This document shows positions 18,674-27,725 of a DNA stretch of 64,000 bases, one piece after another. The notes below the pieces were generated by a model. The model searched no databases. It was not told the origin of the DNA and saw only the letters and a program-made list of their open reading frames with translations. Source of the DNA: Neobacillus sp. SuZ13. Its GTDB lineage: Bacteria > Bacillota > Bacilli > Bacillales > Cytobacillaceae. The stretch is from NCBI RefSeq assembly GCF_030123365.1, contig NZ_CP126107.1, positions 419,501 through 483,500 on the forward strand, written 5' to 3'. Made by a program: the position numbers and the translations under genes. Every line of letters starts with the position of its first letter. Position 1 is the first letter of the stretch.

Positions 18674-20071
18674 TTAACAAACAGGCAGCTTTACAGTTAT
18701 ACTCGTCCCTTCATCTGGCTTACTACGAACCTCAATCGTTCCTCTATGAACATCTACAATCCATTTACATAAAGACAATCCAAGCCCAGTTCCTCCATGA
18801 CTCCTTGATCTGGAATCGTCCGCGCGATAAAATCGCTGAAAAATAAAAGGCAAGTGTTCCTCTGAAATCCCGATCCCATTATCAATTACATTAATATAAA
18901 TGAATTTTTCCGTCCTGTTTGCCTTGATTTCCACTGTGCCACCTTCTGGTGTGTACTTAAGCGCATTTTCAATCAAGTTTATAAATAATCTTCGTAAGAG
19001 ATCTTCATCCCCGAATAAAATGAATGGATCGGGTATTTGAATATGTAATTCAATCTGTTTTTTCATTTCCAATGAAAGTAAATGATTCCTAACATTTTGG
19101 AATAAGAGCATTCCGTCAACGGTTTTTCGCTCTATCAGATTTGAATTAGAGGTATTTCTCGATAAATATAAGAATTTTTCTACCATATCAGATAAATAGA
19201 TGACCTCTTCCAAAACAGCATACAGGACGACTTTATATTCCTCTTCAGATCTATTTCTATTTAAGGCAACATCCAATTCTCCTCGCATAATTGTTAAGGA
19301 AGTACGAAGTTCATGAGAAACATCGGAAGTAAACTGCTGAATTTGCGTGAATGAGCTTTCTAGTCTGTCAATCATATGATTGAGAGTTTTAGATAAACTA
19401 TACAATTCATCTTCCGGCCCTTCGATAGGCAGCCGTTCGTGTAAACTGGTTGCAGTAATGGTATTAGTCGTACTGATAATTTGATGAATCGGCTTCAGAG
19501 TTTTTTTCGAAATCAACCATCCCATCACGATGGATATTCCTAGGAATACAAAATTAGAGATGATAATAATGTTCCGCAACTGATCAATGGCGAAATGCCG
19601 TATCGTGTCGTTAGTAGCAACCGTAATTCTGTATGTCAATTTATTTTCTGAAATCAGTTGCATGGACATCGCACGAAGCGGTATCCCATTTAGCTCAGGA
19701 TCCCAGCTGAAGGTATTTTCGTCCATCTTCTTTAAAGTTTCTGAATCGTTGATGAGTTGACCGTACAAATTTCGAGATTCAGCAATGATTTCCCCTCGAT
19801 CAGTTTCAATTGTCCAATAGATCTCTTCTTGATTTACGCTTTCAAAACTTCGCAATCGGTTGATGTGTTGTTCGATTTTAGAATATGAATCCCCTTCCTC
19901 CAAACAATAGGCAATCAAACCAAGTTCTCTGGTAAGAATCGAATCGACTTCTTTGGTTACCATTTCAGAAAATGTAAAATATAAGAATCCACTAAATAGG
20001 AATAAAATGAATATAAACATAATCGAATGCCAAATCGTAATTCTCCATACGATACTTTTTAAAAACCTCAT
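18674..20071 (-). CDS. Sensor histidine kinase (OmpR-partner type)
   Basis: A 465-residue membrane kinase with TM helices at about 12-34 and 167-187 around a 130-residue external sensor domain, then HAMP (about 188-241), HisKA with His253, and an HATPase domain with N box NLIENALKYTPEGG, G1 DNGIGIS and G2 GGTGLGL. The H box reads SHELRTSLT, with Ser258 where most kinases have Pro. It follows the response regulator gene by 6 bases. A Fur box lies upstream of the pair, and the divergent genes also have Fur boxes, so it may sense iron or the redox state of the neighbouring surface proteins. Confidence 0.92.
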   Translation of the reverse strand: MRFLKSIVWRITIWHSIMFIFILFLFSGFLYFTFSEMVTKEVDSILTRELGLIAYCLEEGDSYSKIEQHINRLRSFESVNQEEIYWTIETDRGEIIAESRNLYGQLINDSETLKKMDENTFSWDPELNGIPLRAMSMQLISENKLTYRITVATNDTIRHFAIDQLRNIIIISNFVFLGISIVMGWLISKKTLKPIHQIISTTNTITATSLHERLPIEGPEDELYSLSKTLNHMIDRLESSFTQIQQFTSDVSHELRTSLTIMRGELDVALNRNRSEEEYKVVLYAVLEEVIYLSDMVEKFLYLSRNTSNSNLIERKTVDGMLLFQNVRNHLLSLEMKKQIELHIQIPDPFILFGDEDLLRRLFINLIENALKYTPEGGTVEIKANRTEKFIYINVIDNGIGISEEHLPFIFQRFYRADDSRSRSHGGTGLGLSLCKWIVDVHRGTIEVRSKPDEGTSITVKLPVC

Positions 20072-20077
20072 GATGGT

Positions 20078-20752
20078 TTATTCTTCACTTTTGATTATAT
20101 AACCAATACTATATACCGTTTGTATTAGTTTAAAATCAAAGTTTTTATCGATTTTATTTCTTAAGTGATTAATATAAACATCAACTACATTGGTTCCTAT
20201 GTTATAAGCATCCGTCCAAACGCGTTCTAGAATTAACGTTCTAGATAAAATCTTACCGGCATTTCTCATCATAAATTCCAAAATAGCATATTCCTTATTG
20301 GAAAGGAATATATGGAGTCCCCCTCGAGTTACCTCTCTCGTAGAAGGATTCAACGTCAGATCCGCTACCTGTAAAAGAGGTGATGCCAGTTTTTGGTCTC
20401 GTCTTAATAGACACCGTATACGTGCTAATAACTCCGTAAAAGCAAACGGCTTTGTCATATAATCGTCCGCTCCTAAATCGAGTCCATCTACTTTATCTGC
20501 CACGGAATCTTTAGCACTGAGAATGAGAATAGGAATATTTTTTCCATTCAACCTTAGTTCCTTAATCAATCGCATTCCATTTTTCTTCGGAATCATTAGG
20601 TCGACAATTATAAGATCATATTCTTCTGCAAATGCGAGTTCAGAAGCGATTTCACCATCGTTCGCCACATCTACAACATAATGGTGTTCTCTTAATCCTT
20701 GCGATATAAAACGGGCTACCTTTGACTCATCTTCAACCAATAACAACCTCAT
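20078..20752 (-). CDS. OmpR/PhoB-family response regulator
   Basis: A 224-residue regulator: receiver domain with phospho-acceptor Asp51 (VDLMIPKKNG) and Lys81 (LSAKD), then a winged-helix DNA-binding domain (about 125-222) with RVWTDAYNIGTNVVDVYI. I start at ATG 20752, 8 bases after AGGGGA; an ATG 24 bases earlier is less well placed. It is first in a two-gene operon with the kinase. A Fur box at 20791-20809 lies about 40 bases upstream of the start. Confidence 0.93.
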   Translation of the reverse strand: MRLLLVEDESKVARFISQGLREHHYVVDVANDGEIASELAFAEEYDLIIVDLMIPKKNGMRLIKELRLNGKNIPILILSAKDSVADKVDGLDLGADDYMTKPFAFTELLARIRCLLRRDQKLASPLLQVADLTLNPSTREVTRGGLHIFLSNKEYAILEFMMRNAGKILSRTLILERVWTDAYNIGTNVVDVYINHLRNKIDKNFDFKLIQTVYSIGYIIKSEE

Positions 20753-20790
20753 GTACATTTCCCCTAACAAACTCATTCATTTTATATAAC

Positions 20791-20809
20791 GATAGTGATA
20801 ATCATTATC
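20791..20809 (-). promoter_or_regulatory. Fur box upstream of the two-component operon
   Basis: GATAGTGATAATCATTATC matches the 19-bp Fur consensus GATAATGATTATCATTATC at 17 positions. It lies in the divergent 20777-21127 gap, near the regulator. The middle of that gap is AT-rich with no gene. Confidence 0.75.
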
Positions 20810-21064
20810 AATTATTTTATAATAATATCTTAAATTATCACTCTTTTTTGGTCAATCAGGTAATAGTTTCCTTTTGAAATTCAACTAAAACAACTCTTCT
20901 CATTAAGCAACATGATAATTTGCTCATTGAGATTTTATCTAAACTGTAAGATACCTTAATTGAAAATAATCATAACCAAGTGACTTGACTAGAAATATTA
21001 AATTTTTTTAATTTTATTTTAAATAGTTTTTAAGAACTTTTTTATAATATATCGCCAACGGTTA

Positions 21065-21095
21065 AAAAGTGATAATGATTATCATTGTCACTTTT
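21065..21095 (+). promoter_or_regulatory. Fur box in a 31-bp palindrome before the DoxX-like gene
   Basis: GATAATGATTATCATTGTC (21071-21089) matches the Fur consensus at 18 of 19 positions. The palindrome extends outward through AAAAGTGA and TCACTTTT. A TATAAT at 21043-21048 lies just upstream, so bound Fur would cover the transcription start region. Confidence 0.88.
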
Positions 21096-21127
21096 GCTTC
21101 GATCAATATATATTTTGGAGGGGGCTT

Positions 21128-21865
21128 ATGATGCAAAATCAAAATAATTTAGGAAAACATTTTTTTCATAATTTAGTCGTTTTAATGCGCATTCTATTTG
21201 GAATAGGCTGGCTTTTAGCAGGAGTAACGAAGATTTTAGGTGAAGGGGGTTCTTCAGGACATTCTTGGTTTACTCAACCAGGAGTATTTCTAAGTGATTA
21301 TCTGATGAATACATTAGATAAACCCAATGTGCCAGAGTTTTATAGATTTTTTATAGAAGAAGCAGCCTTGAAGCAAGTAATGGCTTTAAATTATGCCATT
21401 CCCATCGTTCAGGTGACGGTTGGTTTGTTTCTCATCGCCGGGTTTATGATACTTCCATCCATTCTGGCGTGTCTCTTTATGCATATTAACTTTCTCCTTT
21501 CAGGTAATATCAATATAATGAGCCTTACCCTTTATACAAGCGCATTTGGATTGTTACTTAGTGGAAGAAAAATGTATCGTTTAAGCTTGGATAAATATTT
21601 CAAGTTAAATCAGTTATTGAACTTAACTATTAATAAATCCAGAGATTTAACGATTCCTAAATTTAAAGAAATGTATCCTCAAGACGACCTTAAAAAACTT
21701 TTGCAAGACAGTATGAACGAGGTTGTAAGTTCTATAGAAAAAGCACAGGTGTCCCAAAATGAGCGGATCGAACAATTTATCACTTATATTCAAGAAACTT
21801 ACTTTAGTGAAAATAGTCATATTGAAAAAGAAAAGCATGTAAAATCATTAATTCGTCAAGAATAA
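21128..21865 (+). CDS. DoxX/DoxD-like membrane protein
   Basis: A 245-residue protein with four hydrophobic segments in the first 145 residues. The first reads LMRILFGIGWLLAGVTKIL, the usual opening of DoxX/DoxD-family proteins, which interact with quinone-linked redox enzymes in several systems. The C-terminal 100 residues are charged and helical, possibly cytoplasmic. GGAGGGGG precedes tandem ATG codons at 21128 and 21131. It sits between two Fur boxes and upstream of two lipoproteins on the same strand. Inferred role: membrane electron-transfer partner of the cytochrome c lipoprotein at 24161. Confidence 0.75.
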   Translation: MMQNQNNLGKHFFHNLVVLMRILFGIGWLLAGVTKILGEGGSSGHSWFTQPGVFLSDYLMNTLDKPNVPEFYRFFIEEAALKQVMALNYAIPIVQVTVGLFLIAGFMILPSILACLFMHINFLLSGNINIMSLTLYTSAFGLLLSGRKMYRLSLDKYFKLNQLLNLTINKSRDLTIPKFKEMYPQDDLKKLLQDSMNEVVSSIEKAQVSQNERIEQFITYIQETYFSENSHIEKEKHVKSLIRQE

Positions 21866-21954
21866 TATCATTTTGGCACCCTTATAGACCATTTTTTATA
21901 AGGGGATGTGAAAATAAATAGATTATGAGAAATAACTTAATTACGTAAATGAAG

Positions 21955-21997
21955 CTAACTTTAATTGATAATGATTTTTATTATCAATTAAAGTTAG
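21955..21997 (+). promoter_or_regulatory. Fur box in a perfect 43-bp inverted repeat
   Basis: Arms of 18 bp (CTAACTTTAATTGATAAT and its complement) match perfectly around GATTTTT. The centre, 21967-21985, matches the Fur consensus at 17 of 19 positions. It lies between the DoxX-like gene and the first lipoprotein, so the lipoprotein pair seems to have its own Fur-controlled promoter. A weaker stem (CCCTTATA/TATAAGGG, 21879-21904) just before it may end the DoxX transcript. Confidence 0.8.
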
Positions 21998-22059
21998 AAA
22001 ATGACATAATAATCATTTTTCAATTATAGAGTCATAAATTAAGGGAGTGAAGAACGATA

Positions 22060-24147
22060 ATGAGAACACTACCATGGAAAGTGATGACAACATTCGCATT
22101 GGCTACATCGCTTTTATTAACGAGTGCCTGCTCAAACGAGAAGTCAATTGCAAAAAAAGATACAAAAGCGGAAACGGAAACAGAAAAAAGCAGCGTATCT
22201 GTTCCAGTGATAGATTATAGGTTTGATACAGCGGCGAATATGTTTGCTTATGCAGAATTTGAGCTCTCCGGAGAGCCCTTAGTAGAAGGTCTTGGCTTAG
22301 ATTTAGATGTTCTTGATGTAAGAAAGCTTGATCAACCATCCAAATTTGACTACACGTCAGGTGTAGAATCATATGAATATTCAGAAGAAGCGATGTATGA
22401 AGTGACGGAGAAGTCCGGAATGGGCATACATTTAATCCACGGCCCGGCGGTTGCAGAATTAGCGAAGAAAACAGGAAAAGACGCACCAACTATGCTAGGT
22501 GAACGTTTTTATGAACTGGCAGACAGTGTCGGTTATCCAAAAGATGAATTGTTTAGGAATATGTTTCCAACATTAATTGAATATTCCTCTGGTGACCCGC
22601 ACTACATACAAAATGTGGATACAAAGGATTATGCAGAAAATGACGATGACTCTTATGTCCCAATGTATCAGGTGAATTTTGAAACGTTGCGCTGGGGTCG
22701 GGCAAAGATGGACAAAACGTTAAATCCGTCAGCATATGGAGCAACCTTCTTGAAGCAGGCTCTTTGGTCTGGAGACTTTATGGGAGGCTTACATAAAGTA
22801 GACAGCGATGAAGAACTTGAAGCGACATCACCGAAAGATGATGATGACGCAAACATCGCGTTAGGGGTTAGTTCAGCTGATGGGATGCAGGGAGCCATTC
22901 TGACGGAACAAATTTGGAACAAGTTGGCCTACATTCGCGAAGGATTATTTTATGATACAGCTAAAAAGCAACTGACGGCTGGGACTGGAAGCAAATATAA
23001 TCCAGCAAATGGCTTTGTTTATTTGCCGCACCAAATCGAGGTCGTGGAAGACGGCCATAATGAGATGCCAAGCGCCAAACAATTGACCGTAAAAGATGCA
23101 CGAAGCATGCTGCAAGATCAATGGCTGATGCTGTGGCCGGCATCCGAATTTTACGGCATGACAGATCAGCGCCCGGAAAACAAAGCGCAAAACCCGGCGT
23201 TTTTAGCCGCATTTGACGGTAAACCGTTTCCGAGTGCAGTTAAGGAGAATGTAGATGGTTCTGCTGCCAACGATGTAAAGGCATCTGATCCTTATTCCAT
23301 CAACCGCGATGTGTTGCTGCAAGTCTTTAAAAATATCGATGCCATGCACTTTAACAATGAAGCGGGAGCTTTTATCGATCAACATGACGGAAAGACACAG
23401 GGAGCTCATGTAGATACATTTCAGGCCGGATACACGACAGAGGCGCTGCGAATGTTCCAGCGTGCGATTGACGGTCTTCCTGTCGGATACGCCAATGGTG
23501 AGGATGCAAAAGGATTAGAGACTGAAGAAGGAAAGCGTGCTCTGGAAATGATTAAAAAGCAAGCCGACTTTATCATCAATGAGTTAAAACGTGAAGATGG
23601 GCTAGTTGCAAACGGATATACGATCGGAAAAGGTAAGGACGATACAGAGCCAACTTTAGATGCACAACTAGGAGCGATTAGAGGCTTGACTGGGGCATTC
23701 TTAGCAACGAAAGAAACGAAGTACCGCGATGAAGCACGTGAATTATACCAAGCGATGGATGAGAAAATGCTCGATAAAGAAACCAATTTATATTACACAA
23801 GTAAAGATGAAATGGAATATAACCCCATGACCGCAGGGGCTTTATCAGCTGTCTTCCGTGTTGCTTTAAATAACTTATACAATGCGGACGGAGACCAAGA
23901 GACGCTGTCATCTCTGGACCGTGAAACGATAATCTCCCGCTATGTTTCTTTTTACGATACGGTTATTGACGGGCCATCGTTACAGGAAGGAATGCAGGCA
24001 AGTGAGTTCTGGGATACAGGAGATGCTTATATTGATGGTAAAAAGCTTGGGAATACCGACAAAGACAATGTTCCGCAAGTGCAGGCAGGGCACGGGAAAT
24101 ATGGGATTGCGCCTATTTTAGTGAATGTAGAAGTGAAGAAACGGTAA
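22060..24147 (+). CDS. Large lipoprotein of unknown function, Fur-linked
   Basis: A 695-residue protein with a lipobox (TSAC, lipidated Cys24) and an acidic, Lys-rich linker to about residue 45. I do not recognise a named domain in residues 50-400, which are rich in Trp, Tyr and Asp. The C-terminal third (about 430-660) is helix-rich with periodic motifs (ALRMFQRAID, AIRGLTGAFLATKETKYRDEAR, PMTAGALSAVFRVALNNLY) suggesting an alpha/alpha toroid. It is 13 bases upstream of the cytochrome lipoprotein and has a Fur palindrome in front. It could be a surface substrate or partner of that redox enzyme. GC-ending codons are more frequent than in neighbours, so transfer is possible. Confidence 0.7.
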   Translation: MRTLPWKVMTTFALATSLLLTSACSNEKSIAKKDTKAETETEKSSVSVPVIDYRFDTAANMFAYAEFELSGEPLVEGLGLDLDVLDVRKLDQPSKFDYTSGVESYEYSEEAMYEVTEKSGMGIHLIHGPAVAELAKKTGKDAPTMLGERFYELADSVGYPKDELFRNMFPTLIEYSSGDPHYIQNVDTKDYAENDDDSYVPMYQVNFETLRWGRAKMDKTLNPSAYGATFLKQALWSGDFMGGLHKVDSDEELEATSPKDDDDANIALGVSSADGMQGAILTEQIWNKLAYIREGLFYDTAKKQLTAGTGSKYNPANGFVYLPHQIEVVEDGHNEMPSAKQLTVKDARSMLQDQWLMLWPASEFYGMTDQRPENKAQNPAFLAAFDGKPFPSAVKENVDGSAANDVKASDPYSINRDVLLQVFKNIDAMHFNNEAGAFIDQHDGKTQGAHVDTFQAGYTTEALRMFQRAIDGLPVGYANGEDAKGLETEEGKRALEMIKKQADFIINELKREDGLVANGYTIGKGKDDTEPTLDAQLGAIRGLTGAFLATKETKYRDEARELYQAMDEKMLDKETNLYYTSKDEMEYNPMTAGALSAVFRVALNNLYNADGDQETLSSLDRETIISRYVSFYDTVIDGPSLQEGMQASEFWDTGDAYIDGKKLGNTDKDNVPQVQAGHGKYGIAPILVNVEVKKR

Positions 24148-24160
24148 GGAAGGAAATATT

Positions 24161-26131
24161 ATGTGGTGGAAGAGACTCTTGCAATTAACAATTTTATCTG
24201 CAACGGCCATTATCGCTGTAAGCTGTATGCCGGAACAAATGGCCACGAACAAAGAGGTCCTTCGTGACCATGCGGTTCATAGTGATAATATGGTGCTAAA
24301 TGACAAAGGTGATACACTTTATGTGGCCAATATAGATGTAAATACCATATCGATTCTTGATGCAAAAACGAAAAAAATACAAGCGGAAGTTTCGGTCGGA
24401 AAACAACCGCAGCAGCTAACATTAAGTCCCGATGGCCAATTCGTGTATGTCTCGTGTTTATTTGATAATCAGGTAGACGTCATTTCCACAAAAAAGAGGA
24501 AGGTGGTCGACTCCATTGAGGTTGGCATTCAACCATTTGGGCTTGTCACAAGCCCAAATGGTGAAACACTTTATGTAGCAAACTATCAGTCTGGTACTCT
24601 ATCTATCATTGATACCAATGAGAGGGAAGTAAAGAAGGAATTAAAAATTGGTGACCGTCCTAGAACGGTTGCCATGACCAAGGATGGGAAAAAGCTATAT
24701 GTTCCTCATTATTTAGATGGCCATATCTCTGTCATCGATACAGAGGCAGACAAAGTGACAAAGACTATTACCTTGGCTAATTCACCGGATCAGACTAACC
24801 GTAAGAAAAGCCAGGGAATTCCTAATACTTTTGAGCAGTTTGTGATATCGCCTGATGGGAAAAAAGCGTTTGTTCCACACTTGTTAACGAATATCGATAC
24901 CCCAATTCATTTTCAAGAGACGATCTTTCCTGCGGTGTCCGTTATCGATTTAGAAAAAGACGAAGAAATCGTAGATGAGCGAAAAGAGCTCTTTGACGAA
25001 ATGAAAATACGGGATGTAAAAAATGAAACCATCATCGTAGCGAACCCATATGATGTAGCCTTTCAGCCGGATGGCAGCAAAGCCTATGTGGTGATGTCGG
25101 GCAGCGAAGACCTTGTCGTTTTTGATTTAACACGTGGCGGAAATGCGACCCAAATTTTGCGGCGCATTAAAGGAGATAACCCACGGGGAATTGCCATTTC
25201 AAAAGATGGCCAGACACTATATGTTCATAATGCGATGAGTCATAATTTAGCGACGATTCAAACAGGGGGAGACAGCCCTTATGCACGGGCCACTATGTCA
25301 GGGGAACCTATAAAACTGATTAAAAAAGATTCTCTGTCAAAAGAGGTGCGGGAAGGTAAAACAATATTTTACAGTGCAAACAGTGATGAATTCGCCACAA
25401 GCATAACGGGGAACAACTGGATGAGCTGTGCTTCGTGCCATGCCGATGGGGACATGAATCGCTTAACGTTAACGACGGCAAAAGGTCCACGTAATATTCC
25501 AAGCAATGTGGTGACGACAGAAACAGGGCTGTTTTTGTGGGACGGGTCACGCAATGAGTTTACGGATTACATTCATACTGTTCAAGGCGAAATGGGAGGC
25601 ATGATGGAACTTGATCCTGCCAAACCGATCCCAGAAGATGTACAGCACATGTATGATGCACTCCTGGCTTTTTTGCAAGATCCAAACTCGTATCCTCCTC
25701 CTCAAAGTCCTTTTCGGAAGAAAGATGGCAGTTTAACAAACACAGCCAAAGAAGGAGAACGGTTGTTCAACGGAAAAGGAAACTGTCTCAGCTGCCATGG
25801 CGGGGAGTTCTTCACTGACAGCGGCAAGGCTGTGAATGGAGAAGGAGAGCTGACGGAACGAAACACAAACTTTCTCCATGATATTGGAACAGGAAGCAAA
25901 CTCGACGTGCCTTCAAAAGGAGATGCACGCGGTCAATATCAGAATCCGCGTGATGGCAAAAGGTTTGATACTCCAACTTTAAGGGGTGTTTGGGCAACTG
26001 CTCCGTATTTTCATGATGGCAGCGCAAAGACCATAGAGGATGCGATTGAACGTCATGGAAATGACAGCATTCCGAAGCTATCAACATGGGAAGTGAACGC
26101 CATTGCCGAATATATTAAATCGATTGAATAA
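24161..26131 (+). CDS. YVTN beta-propeller / di-haem cytochrome c (MauG-peroxidase-like) lipoprotein
   Basis: A 656-residue lipoprotein with lipidated Cys22 (AVSC). Residues about 40-390 are YVTN-type beta-propeller repeats (GDTLYVANIDVNTISILD, GETLYVANYQSGTLSIID and so on). Residues about 395-656 are a di-haem peroxidase-like region with CASCH (Cys423, Cys426, His427) and CLSCH (Cys542, Cys545, His546), then TPTLRGVWATAPYFHDGS, a block typical of the MauG/cytochrome c peroxidase superfamily. It should be anchored on the outer face of the membrane. It follows the unknown lipoprotein by 13 bases with an AGGAAGGAA site. Possible roles: ferrous or copper oxidation, siderophore redox, or post-translational oxidation of its lipoprotein neighbour. 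Confidence 0.85.
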   Translation: MWWKRLLQLTILSATAIIAVSCMPEQMATNKEVLRDHAVHSDNMVLNDKGDTLYVANIDVNTISILDAKTKKIQAEVSVGKQPQQLTLSPDGQFVYVSCLFDNQVDVISTKKRKVVDSIEVGIQPFGLVTSPNGETLYVANYQSGTLSIIDTNEREVKKELKIGDRPRTVAMTKDGKKLYVPHYLDGHISVIDTEADKVTKTITLANSPDQTNRKKSQGIPNTFEQFVISPDGKKAFVPHLLTNIDTPIHFQETIFPAVSVIDLEKDEEIVDERKELFDEMKIRDVKNETIIVANPYDVAFQPDGSKAYVVMSGSEDLVVFDLTRGGNATQILRRIKGDNPRGIAISKDGQTLYVHNAMSHNLATIQTGGDSPYARATMSGEPIKLIKKDSLSKEVREGKTIFYSANSDEFATSITGNNWMSCASCHADGDMNRLTLTTAKGPRNIPSNVVTTETGLFLWDGSRNEFTDYIHTVQGEMGGMMELDPAKPIPEDVQHMYDALLAFLQDPNSYPPPQSPFRKKDGSLTNTAKEGERLFNGKGNCLSCHGGEFFTDSGKAVNGEGELTERNTNFLHDIGTGSKLDVPSKGDARGQYQNPRDGKRFDTPTLRGVWATAPYFHDGSAKTIEDAIERHGNDSIPKLSTWEVNAIAEYIKSIE

Positions 26132-26138
26132 TAGAAAC

Positions 26139-26164
26139 CTGTCGTGAAAGCGGCAGTTTTTTTT
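26139..26164 (+). terminator. Terminator of the Fur-linked lipoprotein operon
   Basis: CTGTCG pairs with CGGCAG (one wobble) around TGAAAG and is followed by eight T residues. Confidence 0.75.
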
Positions 26165-26776
26165 AGTAACGAAAGTATAAACGGTACTCAATTAATGGAG
26201 TGCCGTTTTTTTGCACAGAAATATGTTTTATTAATTTATTTACCGATAAATTCGTAATATCCGAGCTAGACGAAATTTCATCCAACAAGTTTTTTAGATG
26301 TTCAATTTCCTCTAAATTGTCTTGTTTCTCTAGGAGGTATAGCAACTGTTTAATGATTGCCGAATTTGTTCACATAATTGTAGAAAAGCTTTTGAAAAGA
26401 CTAAATTAATAGGAATTCTAATGTGATATTATTTTATCTGTAGGAGGTAGCAAAATGGAAGCATGACAAAAAAATAATAGTTTTTCATTTGGACGTTTCT
26501 GTCCTCTATCATTTTCCCCAACCAAACAATGATTTTATGAAAACCTCGAAGAATAAATCCAACTAGTAAATTTTGCGAACGTTTTCTAATAACCATCTTA
26601 TTGAATCCACACTTTTTTCTGCTTTAACATCCATTCTTTCCATATTTTTTCGGATAAATTGTTTTATAAAAATAGACCCGAAGGCATAGGTCTGTTTTGT
26701 AAACATATTATCATTTAAAAGTTTCCCTAGACTATGATTTCTGGTACGTAAATTATATCTGAAGGAGGATAATTTA
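26165..26776. other. Gene-poor stretch with decayed small frames
   Basis: No confident gene. On the minus strand a 60-codon frame (26163-26345, TTG start, no ribosome site) contains NLEEIEHLKNLLDEI and a later TNLSVNKLIKHI, faintly like the short Spo0E-type phosphatases. A second minus-strand frame begins at ATG 26706 (MFTKQTYAFGSIFIKQFI) and is under 60 codons, with its nearest ribosome-like site too far away. Both may be remnants. On the plus strand an AGGAGG site at about 26442 leads only into a three-codon frame. Confidence 0.3.
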
Positions 26777-27106
26777 ATGGGTCACGATATATCAGGATAT
26801 AATAAAGCAGGGCATGAAATTGCTTATGCTCGTTTTAGCATGGGGAATTATAATGCTATCATACTGTATGATTTACTTGATGCAAATAAGTACTATGCAG
26901 GAGTTAGTGGGTCAGGAGGCAGTTCTATCTTTTCGAAACAACAAATTGAAAAGGCTGTCAATGCCTACAAACAATTTTTTAACAATGGTGAGTCCTTGTC
27001 AGAAAGTGACTCCTTACCTTGGGACCAAAAACAAATCCTGGATTTTATCAAAAATTGTTTAGCAACGGCAAAGATAGAAGGCAGTGTAAAAGTATATTTT
27101 GGCTAA
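26777..27106 (+). CDS. Hypothetical protein (109 aa)
   Basis: A GAAGGAGG site lies 8 bases before ATG 26777, and a terminator follows the stop, so this is a well-formed single gene. The soluble 109-residue product begins MGHDISGYNKAGHEIAYARF, has a Gly/Ser-rich loop near residues 44-50 and a predicted helical C-terminal half. No signal peptide, membrane span or enzyme motif is visible. I do not recognise the family and infer no function. Confidence 0.7.
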   Translation: MGHDISGYNKAGHEIAYARFSMGNYNAIILYDLLDANKYYAGVSGSGGSSIFSKQQIEKAVNAYKQFFNNGESLSESDSLPWDQKQILDFIKNCLATAKIEGSVKVYFG

Positions 27107-27136
27107 TGTTTTAAATGGGTTTTAACTGTGGACTTA

Positions 27137-27164
27137 AAGAGCCGAGCACTCAAGGCTCTTTTTT
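27137..27164 (+). terminator. Terminator of the 109-residue protein gene
   Basis: AAGAGCC pairs with GGCTCTT around GAGCACTCAA, followed by a T run. Confidence 0.85.
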
Positions 27165-27269
27165 CTTTTTGCAAAAAAAAGAAAATGGATCAGAGTATAA
27201 AACTAGAAAAAATATCATTATATCATTTACAAAATCAATACTTTCACCTACTCTACAACAAATAAACTT

Positions 27270-27416
27270 GTGATTACTATCGAAACAACCCTTGAGAAAA
27301 AGGATCAGAAGATAGAGGAGCAAATACGGAAGGAAGTATCAAAGCAATTGGTGAATAAATTGTGTGCCATAAGTTCGGGGCTCTTTTTCAGAAAATTATG
27401 TACACCAAATTATTAA
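27270..27416 (+). pseudogene. Possible 48-codon frame or gene remnant
   Basis: From GTG 27270 the frame reads a charged helical segment (EKKDQKIEEQIRKEVSKQLV), then a less protein-like tail to TAA at 27414. There is no ribosome site. It may be the remains of a coiled-coil protein gene. Confidence 0.25.
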
Positions 27417-27451
27417 TATGTTATAGTTAGTGAAAATTCCATATCGTGTAA

Positions 27452-27606
27452 GAATTGGTGCCAAGCTAAGGCTTGGCTTAAAAGGGAAGAACGGTGTAAT
27501 TCCGTCGCTGTCCCGCAACTGTAAATCGGAGTGAATCACAAATACCACTGTCTATTCGACGGGAAGGTGTGAGGAACCATGATGATAAGCCAGGAGACCT
27601 GCCAAA
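27452..27606 (+). ncRNA. Cobalamin riboswitch controlling metE
   Basis: The B12-element blocks are visible: GGTGCC near the 5' end, AAAAGGGAA, GGTGTAATTCCGT, GCTGTCCCGCAACTGTAA, then the B12 box AGCCAGGAGACCTGCC (27589-27604). A terminator and metE follow. Cobalamin binding should switch off the B12-independent enzyme. Confidence 0.95.
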
Positions 27607-27725
27607 TTCCAGTACACACCAAATACCTACGTGGAAATAGGTGGTGACCTTCATTTGTACGACTAACGAGTTATGAGCAGCATTGTTTATGCATGCTGTT
27701 TAGCTAAACTTTAACTTGATTGTAG

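Noticed and set aside
26163..26345. Spo0E-like phosphatase on the minus strand
   Set aside because: Only a faint similarity, a TTG start without ribosome site, and overlap with the operon terminator.
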